Assembly: GCF_905147365.1 (NCBI RefSeq)
Contig: NC_056420.1
Location: 2,924,001 to 2,988,000 of the forward strand
Direction of reading: 5' to 3'
Origin: Aricia agestis
Lineage: Eukaryota; Arthropoda; Insecta; Lepidoptera; Lycaenidae
Length of the DNA: 64,000 nt
In this document: in pieces, positions 36,168-48,018 of the stretch
How positions within the stretch are numbered: the first letter of the stretch is position 1
Layout: every line of letters starts with the position of its first letter
Notes under the pieces: generated by a model
Databases searched by the model: none
What the model was told of the DNA's origin: nothing
What the model saw: the letters and a program-made list of their open reading frames with translations, nothing else
Position numbers and translations under genes: made by a program

Positions 36168-39100
36168 AATAGAACCCAAACTTGTGTAACGTATCCATGC
36201 CGATTCCAGTGAAGGTGTCCAGGATGGAGTCTTCGCACTCCGGGAAGAGGGTCTCGCAGCTGGATGTATCAGCTGATCTACCCAGTCGCTCTGCAGCGTG
36301 GTACTCATTGTCCGTGTGGTGGGATAAACTGTCTTTTGTCGTTGATGGCCTGAAAATATAGAGTGCGGGCTTCAGTGCAGAATTTGGATGGACTTTAATG
36401 AAGAGAAGGACTAAGATTTGGCTTGAGTAAAAGGATGGACTAAGATTTGGCTTCAGGGGAGAGATAGACCAAGACTTGGCCTAGTTTAGCTTCAGTTTAC
36501 TTTCAAAATCTGGCTTACTGAATATCGATCAGCCAAATCGTAATATAAATACAGGATTTGGCTTCGTTCTCTCAGCACCATTTTTCATTGCCATGACAAT
36601 GATACATATTTTAACCAATGGAAGACAAACGTTCACCCTTGATAAGTGGCTCAGCGGGGCTAGCCAAGTGGCAAGCGATTATCGTCAACGCTAACGCTAA
36701 CGCTACAAAATGTATGGGATTTGACATTAGTAATCGCTAGCGAAGCGATGACTTATGTCAAATCACATATATTTTGTTGCGTTAGCGTAAGCGTTTACGA
36801 TAATCGCTTGCCACTTGTCTAGAGCCGCAGGTCCATTTATCTAAAAATCAAACCACTCCCCTCCTCTCACAGTCGGGTAAAATAAGCCCAACTTTAGGCT
36901 CAGCTGTATTAGATCCCGAATAGTGACTAAAGTCTGTTATGCTTTTATACTGGAAGCACTTACGTGAATAATATATGGCCAATTTCTCCAAGCAAGCCGT
37001 TTTCGTAGGTAAAAGGTACGGCCGCCGCCTCGCAGATGGTTCTGAGCAGGCAGGGTCTACCTGAATAGCCGTACCTGTAAATTTTGAACACTTTAATACT
37101 TTATTCGAAGTCTTTTGTGTCCTGTGATTTTGTATGGAGAATAGAAAATGTTAGGAAAGTTTATAACTTTGGAACTGCATAGAAATTCCGGTTCAATATT
37201 TTGTGCTGGTTATATAACTATAGACGGAAACGGCTATATGTAACATGCAAAAAAATATCCGGTGAAAACTATTATACACCTCTACAGGCTGTAACAAAAC
37301 AAAGAGGTAATACTTTAGGGTCTACACAGACGGACCGCATTTCAACTGCAATCCAACTGCAAATTGCAGTTCAAGTGCAGTTTGAATGCAGTTGACACGA
37401 CTGCAATAGAACTGCAAACCAAACGCGCAGTCGGATTGCAGTTCAGTTGCAGTCGGCGTGCATTCGTGTGAACTGTTTGGTTTGCAGTTCTATTGCAGTC
37501 GTATTGCAGTCCTATCAACTGCATTCAAACTGCACTTGAACTGCAATTTGCAGTTGGATTGCAGTTGAAATGCGGTCCGTCTGTGTAGACCCTAAAAAGA
37601 CTTCCGCGAATATAACAAGACCAAAATTAGCCAAATCGGTTCAGCCGTTCTCGAGTTTTAAAATTTCATTTTTATTTAAATAGATTTTATATTTCGCAAG
37701 AAAGAAAAGTTTCAAAGACTATTGCAATTTACTTATTAACAGTTTGTCCGAAGCTTAAATCTTACATTAAACCGCCATTAACTGTATCTTGAACTTCCAT
37801 ATTTCATTAATCAAACAAACATTTTCGTACCTCGTTAGGAATGTCTTGGCAACTCCCGCTTAGTTTCAGTTTAGCAGATAAAACTTATTGTTTATGTTTA
37901 TATTGTTAAACTTAAGCTGGAGATAAATTTGAGTTATTCAGTTACCCTCTACGAAACGAGACTTAACGAGACGCAGCGCGAATTACTTTACTTTTTGATT
38001 TTGTAAGGCATTCTTAATAATTTATTAGAATGTTTTTAAACTATAAAAACGGCAAACGAGCAAACAGTCACTGGTGGACACTCGCAGCATTAGAAGAGCT
38101 GCAGGTGCGTTGCCGGCCTTTTAAAAGGGAATAGGGTAATAGGGGAGGCTAGGGATGGGAAGGGAAGGGAATAAGTGAGGGTAGGGAAGGGAATAGGGTA
38201 GGGGATTGGGCCTCCGGTAAACTCACTCACTCGGCGAAACACAGCGCAAGCGCTGTTTCACGCCCGTTTTCTGTGAGAACGTGGTATTTCTCCGGTAGAG
38301 GCAGCCCATTCGTGCCGAAGCATGGCTCTCCCGCGTATAATGTGTTTTCCAATAGGGTCTTCACAATTTTGAATTTAGTTTCTGGACACAACCACAATCT
38401 TTCACTTAACTTCGAACTGTCACTGTCAGTTTATTCAGGAGAAAACGAACCATCGCTGCAAACGTTCCTGCGGCCAATATGAGGGAAGTCTAGTTCCATT
38501 CAAAAATGTTTTTATTGTACTTCAAGCCGATACTTAAATTTTTGAAATATCTCAAATAGTTTTAATTTTATTTTGAAAAAAAGTTGTCGAGTCCTTATTG
38601 GAAAACCCTTGTTATTTAATTCTGATTGTAATTTTTTTTAATACTTTTTATTTCGACTTATCCGGATTCCGGGATATTCTTTTTCAACGACGTCAAGGGA
38701 ATTATGCCTCACCTAGTTTATATACAGTTTGATAGGTATATGAGAAAGCGTCAAAAGACCTTTAACTCCAGCTTTTACGCAGTCACCAACTCTAAGCTTT
38801 GCCATAAAGTTGTACAAGTAATAAACTTCTTAATGTATTCCATATGACACGCCTGAAAACACGTTTTAATCCTTCGGAGTTGAATCGAGGAGTTTGAAAA
38901 TACGCTTACTGCATATGGATTGCGGCGAAGCGTTCCATCGATCAGCACATATCGAAGAGTAATTTCACAGAGCAATAAAATTTAATTGGGAGAGTAGAAA
39001 ATTCCATGAAAAGACATCGAAGATAGAAAATCTTTAACTAGAATAAAAAGCTATTTAAAATGTGCGTCCGGAAACGAAACATTGTATTATAAAAATGTAG

Positions 39101-42100
39101 GAGAGAAATGAATTTCTGTAATATAAGGATGAAAAAAACACCTTCGCATTACAAAGGATAAAGAGCGCTTCTTTCACTACAGAAGTGCCATAATTAGGGT
39201 ACCCAATACTTACATTAAATTTGAACTGAAATATAAATAATATTGTATTATTGGTTAAAGATTGATATGATTTTATTGTAAACTTATTTAGATTTTCTAT
39301 TTGTTTAAATCTACAATAATTCACATTTCATAACTATACTGGGACAAAGTTGACCTTTAAGCTTGAGGGCCAAAAGTAAATGTAATTTATTACGTTTTTT
39401 TTTATATTTATGTACTTAAATGGCCTTAACTTGTAAATCATATCCCTAAAGATCATTTATTTTACTAGGCCTCATATTGCATTTCATTTCTTGAAGTGCC
39501 ATAATTAGGGTACCCAATACTTACATTAAATTTGGATTAAGATAGAAAATCTGGCCCAAAAACAGATGCTTTTGAAGCTCTTACGAAAGACACCATTGCA
39601 TTACAAAAAAATTAAAAGAAAAGTTGATTTTCTTTTAGCGAAAGAGCGCAAGATTCTTTGTACACTTTATTTATTTTCTTTATTGGAACATAAAACGGTT
39701 ACTTTTTGTTATCTTAAAATAAGTACCATTAAGCGTTAGATCATAACTGATTTCCTTTTTTTTTTTTAATGAGATAAGGGGGCCAACGAGCAAACGGGTC
39801 ACCTGATGGAAAGCAACTTCCGTCGCCCATGGACACTCGCAGCATCAGAAGAACTGCAGGTGCGTTGCCGGCCTTTATAGGGTAATATAGGAGGATAGGG
39901 ATGGGAAGGGAAGGGAATAGGAGAGGGTAGGGTTGGGCCTCCGGTAAACTCACTCACTCGGCGAAACACAGCGCAAGCGCTGTTTCACGCCGGTTTTCTG
40001 TGAGAACGTGGTATTTCTCCGGTCGAGCCGGCCCATTCGTGCCGAAGCATGGCTCTCCCACGTATTATTAAAATATTCTTAAACTAATTTAAAAAAAAAC
40101 TTACCTTTCGACCATGTGCTCGAGAATTTTATAAAAGTCCCATCTATTCATCCTCTGTGGTTCTTCATCTCCTAGATTCTTCTGGTCTATTATTTCTTGC
40201 CTTCTAATAGCTTCTTCTAACGGTATATCAGTGTTGACGCTAAATTCGTCTATACTGTTAGCTCCTCCTTCTGTATACATAATAGATCTTCGTCTTCTGT
40301 CATCAAAGGTTAGATCTACTAATGTACTATTATTTTCTAAATCATCATCAATATTGTCAATGTTTCTGGAATCATTTTCTATGTCATTTTCTGCGTTATC
40401 TTTTTCTTTATCATCTTTTTCATCACCATTCATATCCCTGGAGACAGTTTCGGCAAATCCGTATATACGACTGGTATACTCTGTACTGTTTGTCGGTAAG
40501 TCATACTGAAATTTGATGACTGTTCCTACTGTTACTGATGCTTCTTTTAAGTCTACTGGAACACCGAGACCTATGATGAACTGAAATATAAATAACATTG
40601 TATTATTGGTTAAAGATTGATATGATTTTATTGTAAAGTTATTTAGATTTTCTATTTGTTTAAATCTACCATAATTCACATTTCATAACTATACTGGGAC
40701 AAAGTTGACCTTTAAGCTTGAGGGCCAAAAGTAAATGTAATTTATTACGTTTTTTTTTATATTTATGTACTTAAATGGCCTTAACTTGTAAATCATATCC
40801 CTAAAGATCATTTATTTTACTAGGCCTCATATTGCATTTCATTTCTTCGCAAAAACTCAACGCATACAAAATGAAACAAGCCCAAGAACTATAAACAAGT
40901 ATCGACCCACGGAAAATTCCCTGCAATCATCCTTCTTGGAAAGGTATTATGGTCCTTAGGCAAGATCCCTATTAGTTATTATAGGTTTTCCCCAATAAGT
41001 ACCCTGCGGCTGGTGGAAACGACGAAAATTTCTTTTTGTATTTCCAGAGAACAGTTTATGTAAGGGTCTGGTTTATTGGGAATAAAATGTTAAGCAAACA
41101 AAAGAAAGATTTGAAGTCTGGATTTTGAAAATGCTTTAATAAAACTTTTTTATTTTGCGACTGATATTTAAAAATCACTTTCATATTATGAATCTGAAAA
41201 TACAAATCTGGTAAAGTATATTTTAACCCCCAAACCCTCAAAGTAAATTTTAATAATGAGGGTGACAATTAGTGGCATGAAGGTTGTGTCGCCATCTAAT
41301 ACTTAAGGTCAAAATAGAATAAAGTTGCGTAAGCTGAAAAACTTAACTCGATTAACAAATCTGTACCTCAGAGGTATACAATAGTAACTCCACTTTTTTT
41401 GAAAATAGGCTTATTGCACCATTAATACCATTGCATTAAAATCGCAAGAACCAGTTCTACTTAATGGTATACGACATTAAATCCTATTACATCTAGGAAA
41501 AGAAATATCCAATCGTATATGACATTAATTAATCTTTAATCACTTTTAATAAAGTGTTCTTTAATTTAATTAATGGACACTTTTTTTAAAGTGATTAAAG
41601 ATTAATTAAACTATCAGTATCAGTGTCTTCAATTATTGTAATATGCGATTTTTGCAAGTGGTATTCTTGACAATAAAAGAACTATTTTCATGATTAAAGT
41701 TTTATAATATACTAGCTGTTGCCCGCGACTTCGTCCGCGTGGACTTCAGTTTATAGCGCGCGATGTCAACAAAATTGGTGTCAAAAGCTTTTATAAAAAA
41801 ACCCTGGTACCCCTTAAATCAATACAGCTGTGCAGTGTGCAAACAATAAGTACTTCATTTTTGTATGTTAAACTTTATATATTATGCCAAATTTTAAAGC
41901 TTATTTAGCCCCCCAATTACACAACTTTACCCATAAACTATTTATCATTGATAGGTTTAGCCCCAATTTCACCAACGTCTGTTAGTGTTAACAGCTTGTT
42001 AAAATATCCTGTCTTCTCTTTCATTCATATGAAAAACAAAACAGCTAACGTGATACTAATTCGAGCATTAACTTTAACAGTCGTTGGTGAAATTTGGTCT

Positions 42101-43948
42101 TAAGGTTACGTCACTGCCTGCACAGATAAAGTACTGAGTTATTTAATACCGTAGAATAGATATAACAATCGAAAAAAATCGAGACTTAAATGTAGGATGA
42201 TACCACCTCTTATAGAAAGACTTTTGAGCAAGCGTCAGCGCGATGTAGAAGACGCACGGCGCCATCTATTATGAATTTTTTGAACAAATTTACGACCCTT
42301 ACAACCCTTTTTTCCAGTAAAAAAGTAGCCTATGTCCTTTCTCAGGCTTTAGACTATCAGTATACAAAATTTCATTACAATCGGTTCGGTAGTTTTGGCG
42401 TTTGGCGTGAAAGCGAGACTGACAGACAGACAGACAGACAGAGATACTTTCGCATTCATAATATTAGTACAGATTATGTGCACACTGCACAGCTGTTTTT
42501 GGGTATTTTGATTAATTAAGGGCCGCGCTACACCGGAATGGCAGCGGCGAGGCGAGCACTTTCAGCGCTGCCATTCCGGTGTAGTGCGGCCCTAAGATGG
42601 GTACCACTTACCAGGGTTTTAAAAAGTTTTTAAATTTGACACAAATTTTGTTGACACCGCGCGCTATAAACTAAAGTTCACGCGGACGAAGTCGCGGGCA
42701 ACAGCTAGTTATGAATAAAAACAATAATATATAATAAAGTAGGTACCGTATGATTAGTTCTGTTATAATAATGAAGTAAAAAATAAAGCGCCATCTGTTT
42801 TCATACATTAGAATTAAAATGTTGATTGCATTGATATATTTTCTGGATGGAATATAGGCCAACACAACACACTCGAACTCCTTAGAAATGCAGTAGGAGT
42901 TCTACATATAAGATAAGATAGATTGATTATTATTATAGCAAGTGATAATATTATTAAACATAATATTCTAACGTATTAAAAACTATAAACAAAAACATAA
43001 TAACTAATAAGTATGATTAGTTTTATGTTCCAACGAAGTAAAAAAAAAGCGCCATCTGTTGAATCGTATTAGAACTAAAATGTTCATTGCATCGCGTCGA
43101 TATATTTCTGGATTTTTTATAATATTATACATAAAATATATTTAAGATTTTTGAAATAATATTTTAATACACATCCAAGACCCAGGAACATTGAAAACTT
43201 TTTGTTCCGCCTGCGGGACTCGAACCCAGGACCCCCGGGATGAGCGCTGGCCACGCGCAATGCGAATTCATTTTCATCGATATTTTCATGGAAATAAGAT
43301 ATTTTCCCACCTCAAAATGTAGCCTATGTCCTTTCTCAGACTCTAGACTAACTGTGTACAAAATTTCATTGCAATCGGTTCAGTAGTTTTGGCGCGAAAG
43401 CGAGACAGACAGACAGACAGAGATACTTTCGCATTTATAATATTAGTTTTTGGCGTGAAAGTGAGACAGACAGACAGACAGACAGAGATACTTTCGCATT
43501 TATAATATTAGTATGGATTAGTATAGAAGTATAGATACATAAAATATATTTAAGTAAAAAATAAAACGCCATCTGTTGAATCGTATTAGAACTAAAATAA
43601 AATAAAACGCCATCTGTTGAATCGTATTAGAACTAAATTGCATCGATATATTTCTGGATTTTTTATAATATTATACATAAAATAATTATATTTAAGATTT
43701 TTGAAATATTATTTTAATACACATCCAAGACCCAGGAACATTGAAAACTTGTTCCGCCTGCGGGACTCGAACCCAGGACCCCCGGGATGAGCGCTGGCCT
43801 GCGCAATGCGAATAAATTTTCATCGATATTTTCATGGAAATAAGATATTTTCCCACATCAAAATGTAGCCTATGTCCTTTCTCAGACTCTAGAATAACTG
43901 TGTACAAAATTTCATTGCAATCGGTTCAGTAGTTTTGGCGTGAAAGCG

Positions 43949-43991
<43 letters not shown>

Positions 43992-44264
43992 GATACTTTC
44001 GCATTTATAATATTAGTATAGATAACACAAATAATAGCGTATAATAAAACTTAATATTTAAAAAACCTACTCGAACATGTTTATAAATAAGAGACATTTA
44101 AAAATCTACTCGATAAACACGATTTCGCAAATAAAATTGCGGATTCGTCAAATGAGCAAACATACCTGCGCTCGAGCGGGTCCGCCGTCGGGGTACACGA
44201 GGTAACGTTTGTGCCTACCAGCCTCTGAGAGGGCGAGGAGGTGGAGGACAATCAGCAGCCACAT
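36166..44264 (-). CDS. Gene D: DM4/12-family secreted protein with acidic insert, 4 exons, 289 aa
   Basis: Minus-strand exons in transcript order are 44264-44166, 40580-40105, 37074-36964 and 36349-36166, with phases 0, 2, 2 and 289 aa. The N-terminus MWLLIVLHLLALSEA is a clear signal peptide. RHKR (17-20) and YLVYPDGG follow, then FIIGLGVPVDL (34-44) and a beta-rich stretch ending IKFQYDLPTN. A D/E/N-rich low-complexity insert (about 81-127) ends in RRRR (128-131). WDFYKILEHMVERYGYSGRPC leads to the core CLLRTICEAAA (200-210), and C260 and C267 close the protein. The insert makes this the longest of the six. AATAAA overlaps the stop codon. The first intron (3.6 kb) is full of duplicated repeat blocks, and a 269-bp part of it was copied into the second intron. 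Function unknown. Confidence 0.88.
36658..36827. mobile_element. Foldback MITE, relative of 18094-18267
   Basis: 'ccaagtggcaagcgattatc' ... 'gataatcgcttgccacttg'; the same centre in opposite order. Intron 3 of gene D. Confidence 0.7.
37314..37596. mobile_element. 283-bp foldback built of CTGCAAT-type repeats
   Basis: It starts TTTAGGGTCTACACAGACGG and ends with the complement. Arms run well over 80 bp and are made of 'aactgcaatccaactgcaa' sub-repeats. Intron 2 of gene D. Confidence 0.75.
38046..38336 (-). mobile_element. SINE family 1, copy 6
   Basis: Minus-strand copy with a small deletion in the LINE-shared tail ('cagtcactggtggacactcg'). It is in the second intron of gene D. Confidence 0.8.
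39182..39534. repeat. 42-bp direct repeats flanking a 269-bp copied intron segment
   Basis: 39182-39223 and 39493-39534 are identical ('gaagtgccataattagggta...'). The 269 bp between them (39224-39492) copies 40579-40847. Confidence 0.85.
39754..40063 (-). mobile_element. SINE family 1, copy 7
   Basis: Minus-strand copy in the second intron of gene D, ending about 40 bp from an exon's donor site. Confidence 0.82.
40579..40847. repeat. Source of the 269-bp copied segment (acceptor side of gene D intron 1)
   Basis: It begins at the last two bases of gene D exon 2 and includes the splice acceptor 'tatatttcag' on the minus strand. Near-identical to 39224-39492. Confidence 0.85.
41526..41608. repeat. 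83-bp hairpin
   Basis: Arms 'taattaatctttaatcactt' (41526-41546) and complement (41588-41608). Confidence 0.6.
41709..42709. mobile_element. 1-kb foldback made of two opposed Helitron-type ends
   Basis: Left arm 41709-41815 begins 'ctagctgttgcccgcgactt'. Right arm 42603-42709 is its near reverse complement, ending 'cgcgggcaacagctag'. Between them lie a Helitron fragment (about 42290-42470) and the hairpin 42518-42594. It is in intron 1 of gene D. Confidence 0.65.
42518..42594. repeat. Hairpin in the Helitron foldback
   Basis: 'gggccgcgctacaccggaat' and 'attccggtgtagtgcggccc' around a GC-rich centre. Confidence 0.65.
43037..43448 (-). mobile_element. Composite repeat block, copy 1 (SINE plus Helitron)
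   Basis: Contains 'gccatctgttgaatcg', a tRNA-like SINE fragment ('gggactcgaacccaggac') and a Helitron fragment ('cctatgtcctttctcagac', CAGA repeats). Intron 1 of gene D. Confidence 0.68.
43557..44022 (-). mobile_element. Composite repeat block, copy 2 (SINE plus Helitron)
   Basis: Same order and junctions as 43037-43448, with a longer CAGA run (about 43949-43991) and small indels. Confidence 0.68.
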
Positions 44265-44561
44265 GGTACCGGCTCGGGGCGAATATAACGACTATTTGCC
44301 TGAACAAATGAAGCGGTGTTTCCGATTGAGGTGCCGTTAGTTGGCCTGATTTGAGAGTCTTGAAAGTATGTGTCAATTTTCTGATGTCTGCAAAGCGAGT
44401 TGTTAATGGATGGGATGATCGATGAAATCTGTTTAAGCGCTGGAACCGTACACTTTTACGTTTTAATTGCCCTCTTTATACTTTTGTCTCGCACCTTGTC
44501 TCTACACAGCAAATTTCGTCAAAATTCGGTCAATCAGTTTAAGCATCAAGTACCACTATAT

Positions 44562-44893
44562 ATGGGAGAGCCTTGCTTCGGCGCGAATGGGCCGGCTTGA
44601 CCGGATAAATACCACGTTCTCACAGAAAACCGGCGTGAAACAGCGCTTGCGCTGTGTTTCGCCGAGTGAGTGAGTTTACCGGAGGCCCAATCCCCTAACC
44701 CCTACCCTATTCCCTTCCCTACCCTCAACTATTCCCTTCCCTTCCCTACCCTCCCCTATTACCCTATTCCCTCTTAAAAGGCCGGCAACGCACTTGCAGC
44801 TCTTCTGATGCTGCGAGTGTCCATGGGCGACGGAAGTTGCTTTCCATCAGGTGACCCGTTTGCTCGTTTGCCCCCTTATTTCATAAAAAAAAA
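44562..44893 (+). mobile_element. SINE family 1, copy 8
   Basis: Near full-length copy about 300 bp upstream of the start codon of gene D, in opposite orientation to it. Confidence 0.83.
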
Positions 44894-45270
44894 CCACTTC
44901 AATCAGACAGATTTTCACATTTTTTGTACTTGTATGGATTGTTATTAAAAATGAAGATAGGCATTAAACTTGTTCTTAGCTTAAAGTATATGATGCACAG
45001 AGTTATGTATCTTTTATATGAACTTTTCTTAATCACTTTAGTTTTTTTTTTTTTCAGTATCAAAACGAATTAGAAAAACATTACAACCAAATCAATTGGA
45101 ATGCCTCCGTTTTATTAAGCTCCACGTTTCAAAGTATTTCACAGGGAATTTGAATAAGAAAACTATGCGCCGTAGTAATTCGGAACATGCAAACTGAATC
45201 GCTAAATGAATACCAGAACGCTTCAATTACCATTAAAGGCAAAGACTATTTGAAACAGATGCGATACTTG

Positions 45271-45440
45271 ATAAAATCAAAATCAAAATATTTATTTCTA
45301 AATAGGTTAACAAAGTTAACACTTTTAGAACGTCGTGTCTACATGAGGCCTACCACCGGTTCGGGAGCTACCCCGCCGAGAAGAACCGGCGTAAGAAACT
45401 CGCACGGGGCCACCTTTTACCAAAAAGGTGGAAAATAACA
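45271..45440 (+). mobile_element. Retroposon 3' tail, 'accaccggttcggga' family
   Basis: It contains 'ctaccaccggttcgggagct', 'gagaagaaccggcgtaagaa' and an A-rich 5' edge. Related pieces lie at 7775-7862 (+), 10170-10290 (-), 53326-53490 (-) and 54204-54373 (-). Confidence 0.65.
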
Positions 45441-45537
45441 ATGATAGCTTAAACTAATTTACACTAAGTATAAAAGTAAAGTAAGTAAGTAAAAATGTGG
45501 TACATTTATATAGAAGCGACCTATGGTCTGTCAGCCA

Positions 45538-45790
45538 TATCTATATATATAAAACTCAAAGGTGACTGACTGACATAGTGATCTATCAACGCACAGCCCA
45601 AACCACTGGACCGATCGGGCTGAATTTTGGCATGCAGGTTTTATGACAGACAGACATTATGACGTAGGCATCCGCTAAGAAAGGATTTTGATCAATTCTA
45701 CCTCCAAGGGGTTAAAATAGGGGATGAAAGTTTGTATATAATAATACTTCTTAACGCGAGCGAAGCCGCGGGCAAAAGCTCGTTATATTA
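45538..45790 (+). mobile_element. Helitron-like element, 'ggtgactgactgacatag' family
   Basis: From 'ctatatatataaaactcaaa' to 'cgaagccgcgggcaaaagct'. Two reverse copies lie in the extra intron of gene E. Confidence 0.6.
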
Positions 45791-46114
45791 ATAAAGCTTT
45801 CTTGCCTTTTCTCTTTTCGAATTTTTGTCTGCCTATTTTATCTTTGCTCTGAAACTATACAATTAGATTGGTATGGGCTATGGACTATGGATATACTATT
45901 AGTGGGAAGAATAAGATCGTTCATTCGATCGAATCCTAGTCGTCACTCAATATAATCGACCTGAAAATTTTCATAGAGACAAATTGAAATTATTGTTATT
46001 GCACCTTGCAAGTTAAATATCCCAAAATTTTCGCCCACGGGTATATACTATTGGCAGCAGGCAGCTAAATAATTATACATATTATATATATGTATAATTA
46101 TATAGATAGAATAA

Positions 46115-46420
46115 GACCCACTTCGTCTTGAGGGTCGAGCGCTTGGAGTCCCGCCACAAAGTGAATTTTAGCTCCTTTGTGGTGAGAGTCCCGACGCACC
46201 ATCTACCGACCTTCGAGAAGGAGGAGTTCTGACCGATTGGAGTCGTCTATAGGAGGTTCCGAGGACGACTTCCGAACACTTCGCGCCCCACGTCGCAGAC
46301 AATACGTGTTAGTGTTTTAGTGTTAGTGTTAGTTTTTAGTATAATTGTATGTATGTTAGTCTATAAGGTATTTATAATATGGGCCAAGGTGTCTGAGATA
46401 AATAAATAAATATATATAGT
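46115..46420 (+). mobile_element. Retroposon 3' end (uninterrupted copy)
   Basis: GC-rich body followed by 'ttagtctataaggtatttataatatgggcc' and an AATAAATAAATA tail, typical of a LINE or SINE 3' end. No coding part is recognisable. Confidence 0.6.
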
Positions 46421-46909
46421 ATAGACATAATATGCCCCTTTTGCCCCAGTTTCACCGAGCAATCACAAACTTGTGCGCGCTCAAGTTATTAATGACACAT
46501 CTGTACAGCATTCTATGACAGAAATTAGCGCTTAAGCGCTGCAGATCTCAAAATACTATGCACTAAATATGGCATTAGTCGTACGTATGCGAGGCTGGGA
46601 GCCGCAATGCCGGTATCCCCGCATTTCGATAAATTGCCGGACTGATGTTGACTTTATAACTCCATGCATTCATGTGATCCTATTACTTTGATGTGGTTTA
46701 AAGGGCATGCAGGAGTTTTAATGCAGATTATGATTAAGTAATGGCATTTGTGCACATACAGTCATTCAGTCTGATTACTGAATTCGCACAAATGTCCTAC
46801 GAGTAATTAAAAACTATTTATTATTCGTAGCAAATGTCTATATTTGAATTTTATATTTTACTATACATTTTGGGAGTGTAAATAGTTCCCTTTAGGCAGT
46901 GTAAATTGT

Positions 46910-47112
46910 CCCATTGTATAGAGTTAACCGTGAAAGAAGCAGCGCTGAAAGTCATATTTTTTGTGATTCGTATGGGCATTCAGTAAGCGATCCACCACGG
47001 CATTACGAGTTTCCCCATACAAAAGTCAATTTTTAGTCTTCCAGCGCTTTCTACAAGGAACACATACACACCCTAAAGTATTATCACTTAGTTTTATTAC
47101 ATCCTGTATGTT
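46910..47112. mobile_element. MITE of the 57542-57741 family (left end eroded)
   Basis: 'agcagcgctgaaagtcat' and the right end 'tattatcacttagttttat' with 'acatcctgta'. Confidence 0.6.
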
Positions 47113-47396
47113 AGTACAGTATACTATACAACACATTATATGTGTATAATATATAAACTACGCAGGGTGATATTTGAACGTTTTGTGACCTAATAAAAAA
47201 TAATATAAGCAACTTTTCCTATAGAAGCTAGTATCTTACATGGTATAAAAAATCTAAGCTATTTTTAAGTGCTTTAATGTAATGTAAACATTCCTACGTG
47301 TATTAAAATTTTATAAGAAAGATTTTTTAACAGTTCCAGTATTTTATAATAGTAATGTACTAAACTTCAAACTAGTTTTTGTCCCTAAAAGGAACC

Positions 47397-48018
47397 CATA
47401 AAGTTAATATAACTAGCGGAATAGAGAAACAAAGGCCTGAGCAAGAAAGATGTCACTATCAGTAACACTGCGTGGTAAAAAGAGAAGTGTGATAAATGAC
47501 TAGCAGCAGCACTCTTTTTTTGATGTCCAGTCGGCACGTGCCGCACGTTGACAATTCAATCATGCTTGTGTAAGTGTATACGTATTACGTACACATATTT
47601 TTACACACAGATGAAACCAATTTTGGTTTCGTTTGACAGCTCGAGTTTTTTTTTATGAAATAAGGGGGCAAACGAGCAAACGGGTCACCTGATGGAAAGC
47701 AACTTCCGTCGCCCATGGACACTCGCAGCATCAGAAGAGCTGAAGAGCTGCATGTGCGTTGCCGGCCTTTTAAGAGGGAATAGGGTAATAGGGGAGGGTA
47801 GGGAAGGGAAGGGAATAGGGGAGGGTAGGAAAAGGAATAGGGTAGGGGATTGGGCCTCCGGTAAACTCACTCACTCGGCGAAACACAGCGCAAGCGCTGT
47901 TTCACGCCGGTTTTCTGTGAGAACGTGGTATTTATCCGGTCGAGCCGGCCCATTCGTGCCGAAGCATGGCTCTCCCCCATGATTGTTGCTCTATTCCGCT
48001 AGGTATATTAACTTTATG
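47397..48018. mobile_element. TIR element 'CATAAAGTTAATAT', copy 1, split by a SINE
   Basis: Terminal inverted repeats 'cataaagttaatataactagcgg' and 'ccgctaggtatattaacttt'. About 290 bp without the SINE. No transposase. Confidence 0.75.
47646..47979 (-). mobile_element. SINE family 1, copy 9, nested in a TIR element
   Basis: It interrupts the TIR element 47397-48018 between 'gctcgag' and 'attgttgctc', which are contiguous in the uninterrupted copy at 55737-56036. Confidence 0.85.

Noticed and set aside
39055..39324. 89-codon minus frame resembling the start of the D exon frame
   Set aside because: The shared part is the copied 269-bp intron segment. Past it the sequence is not DM4/12-like, so it is not a duplicate exon with coding value.
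40101..40679. 192-codon minus frame as a complete protein starting MNYGRF
   Set aside because: The first 33 codons are intron. The acceptor at 40581 and the signal-peptide exon at 44166-44264 give the real N-terminus.
43941..43991. Regular CAGA repeats as a CRISPR-like array
   Set aside because: They are a pure tetranucleotide microsatellite in a Helitron fragment, with no spacers.
45187..45438. 83-codon plus frame
   Set aside because: Its C-terminal half is the 'accaccggttcggga' retroposon tail.
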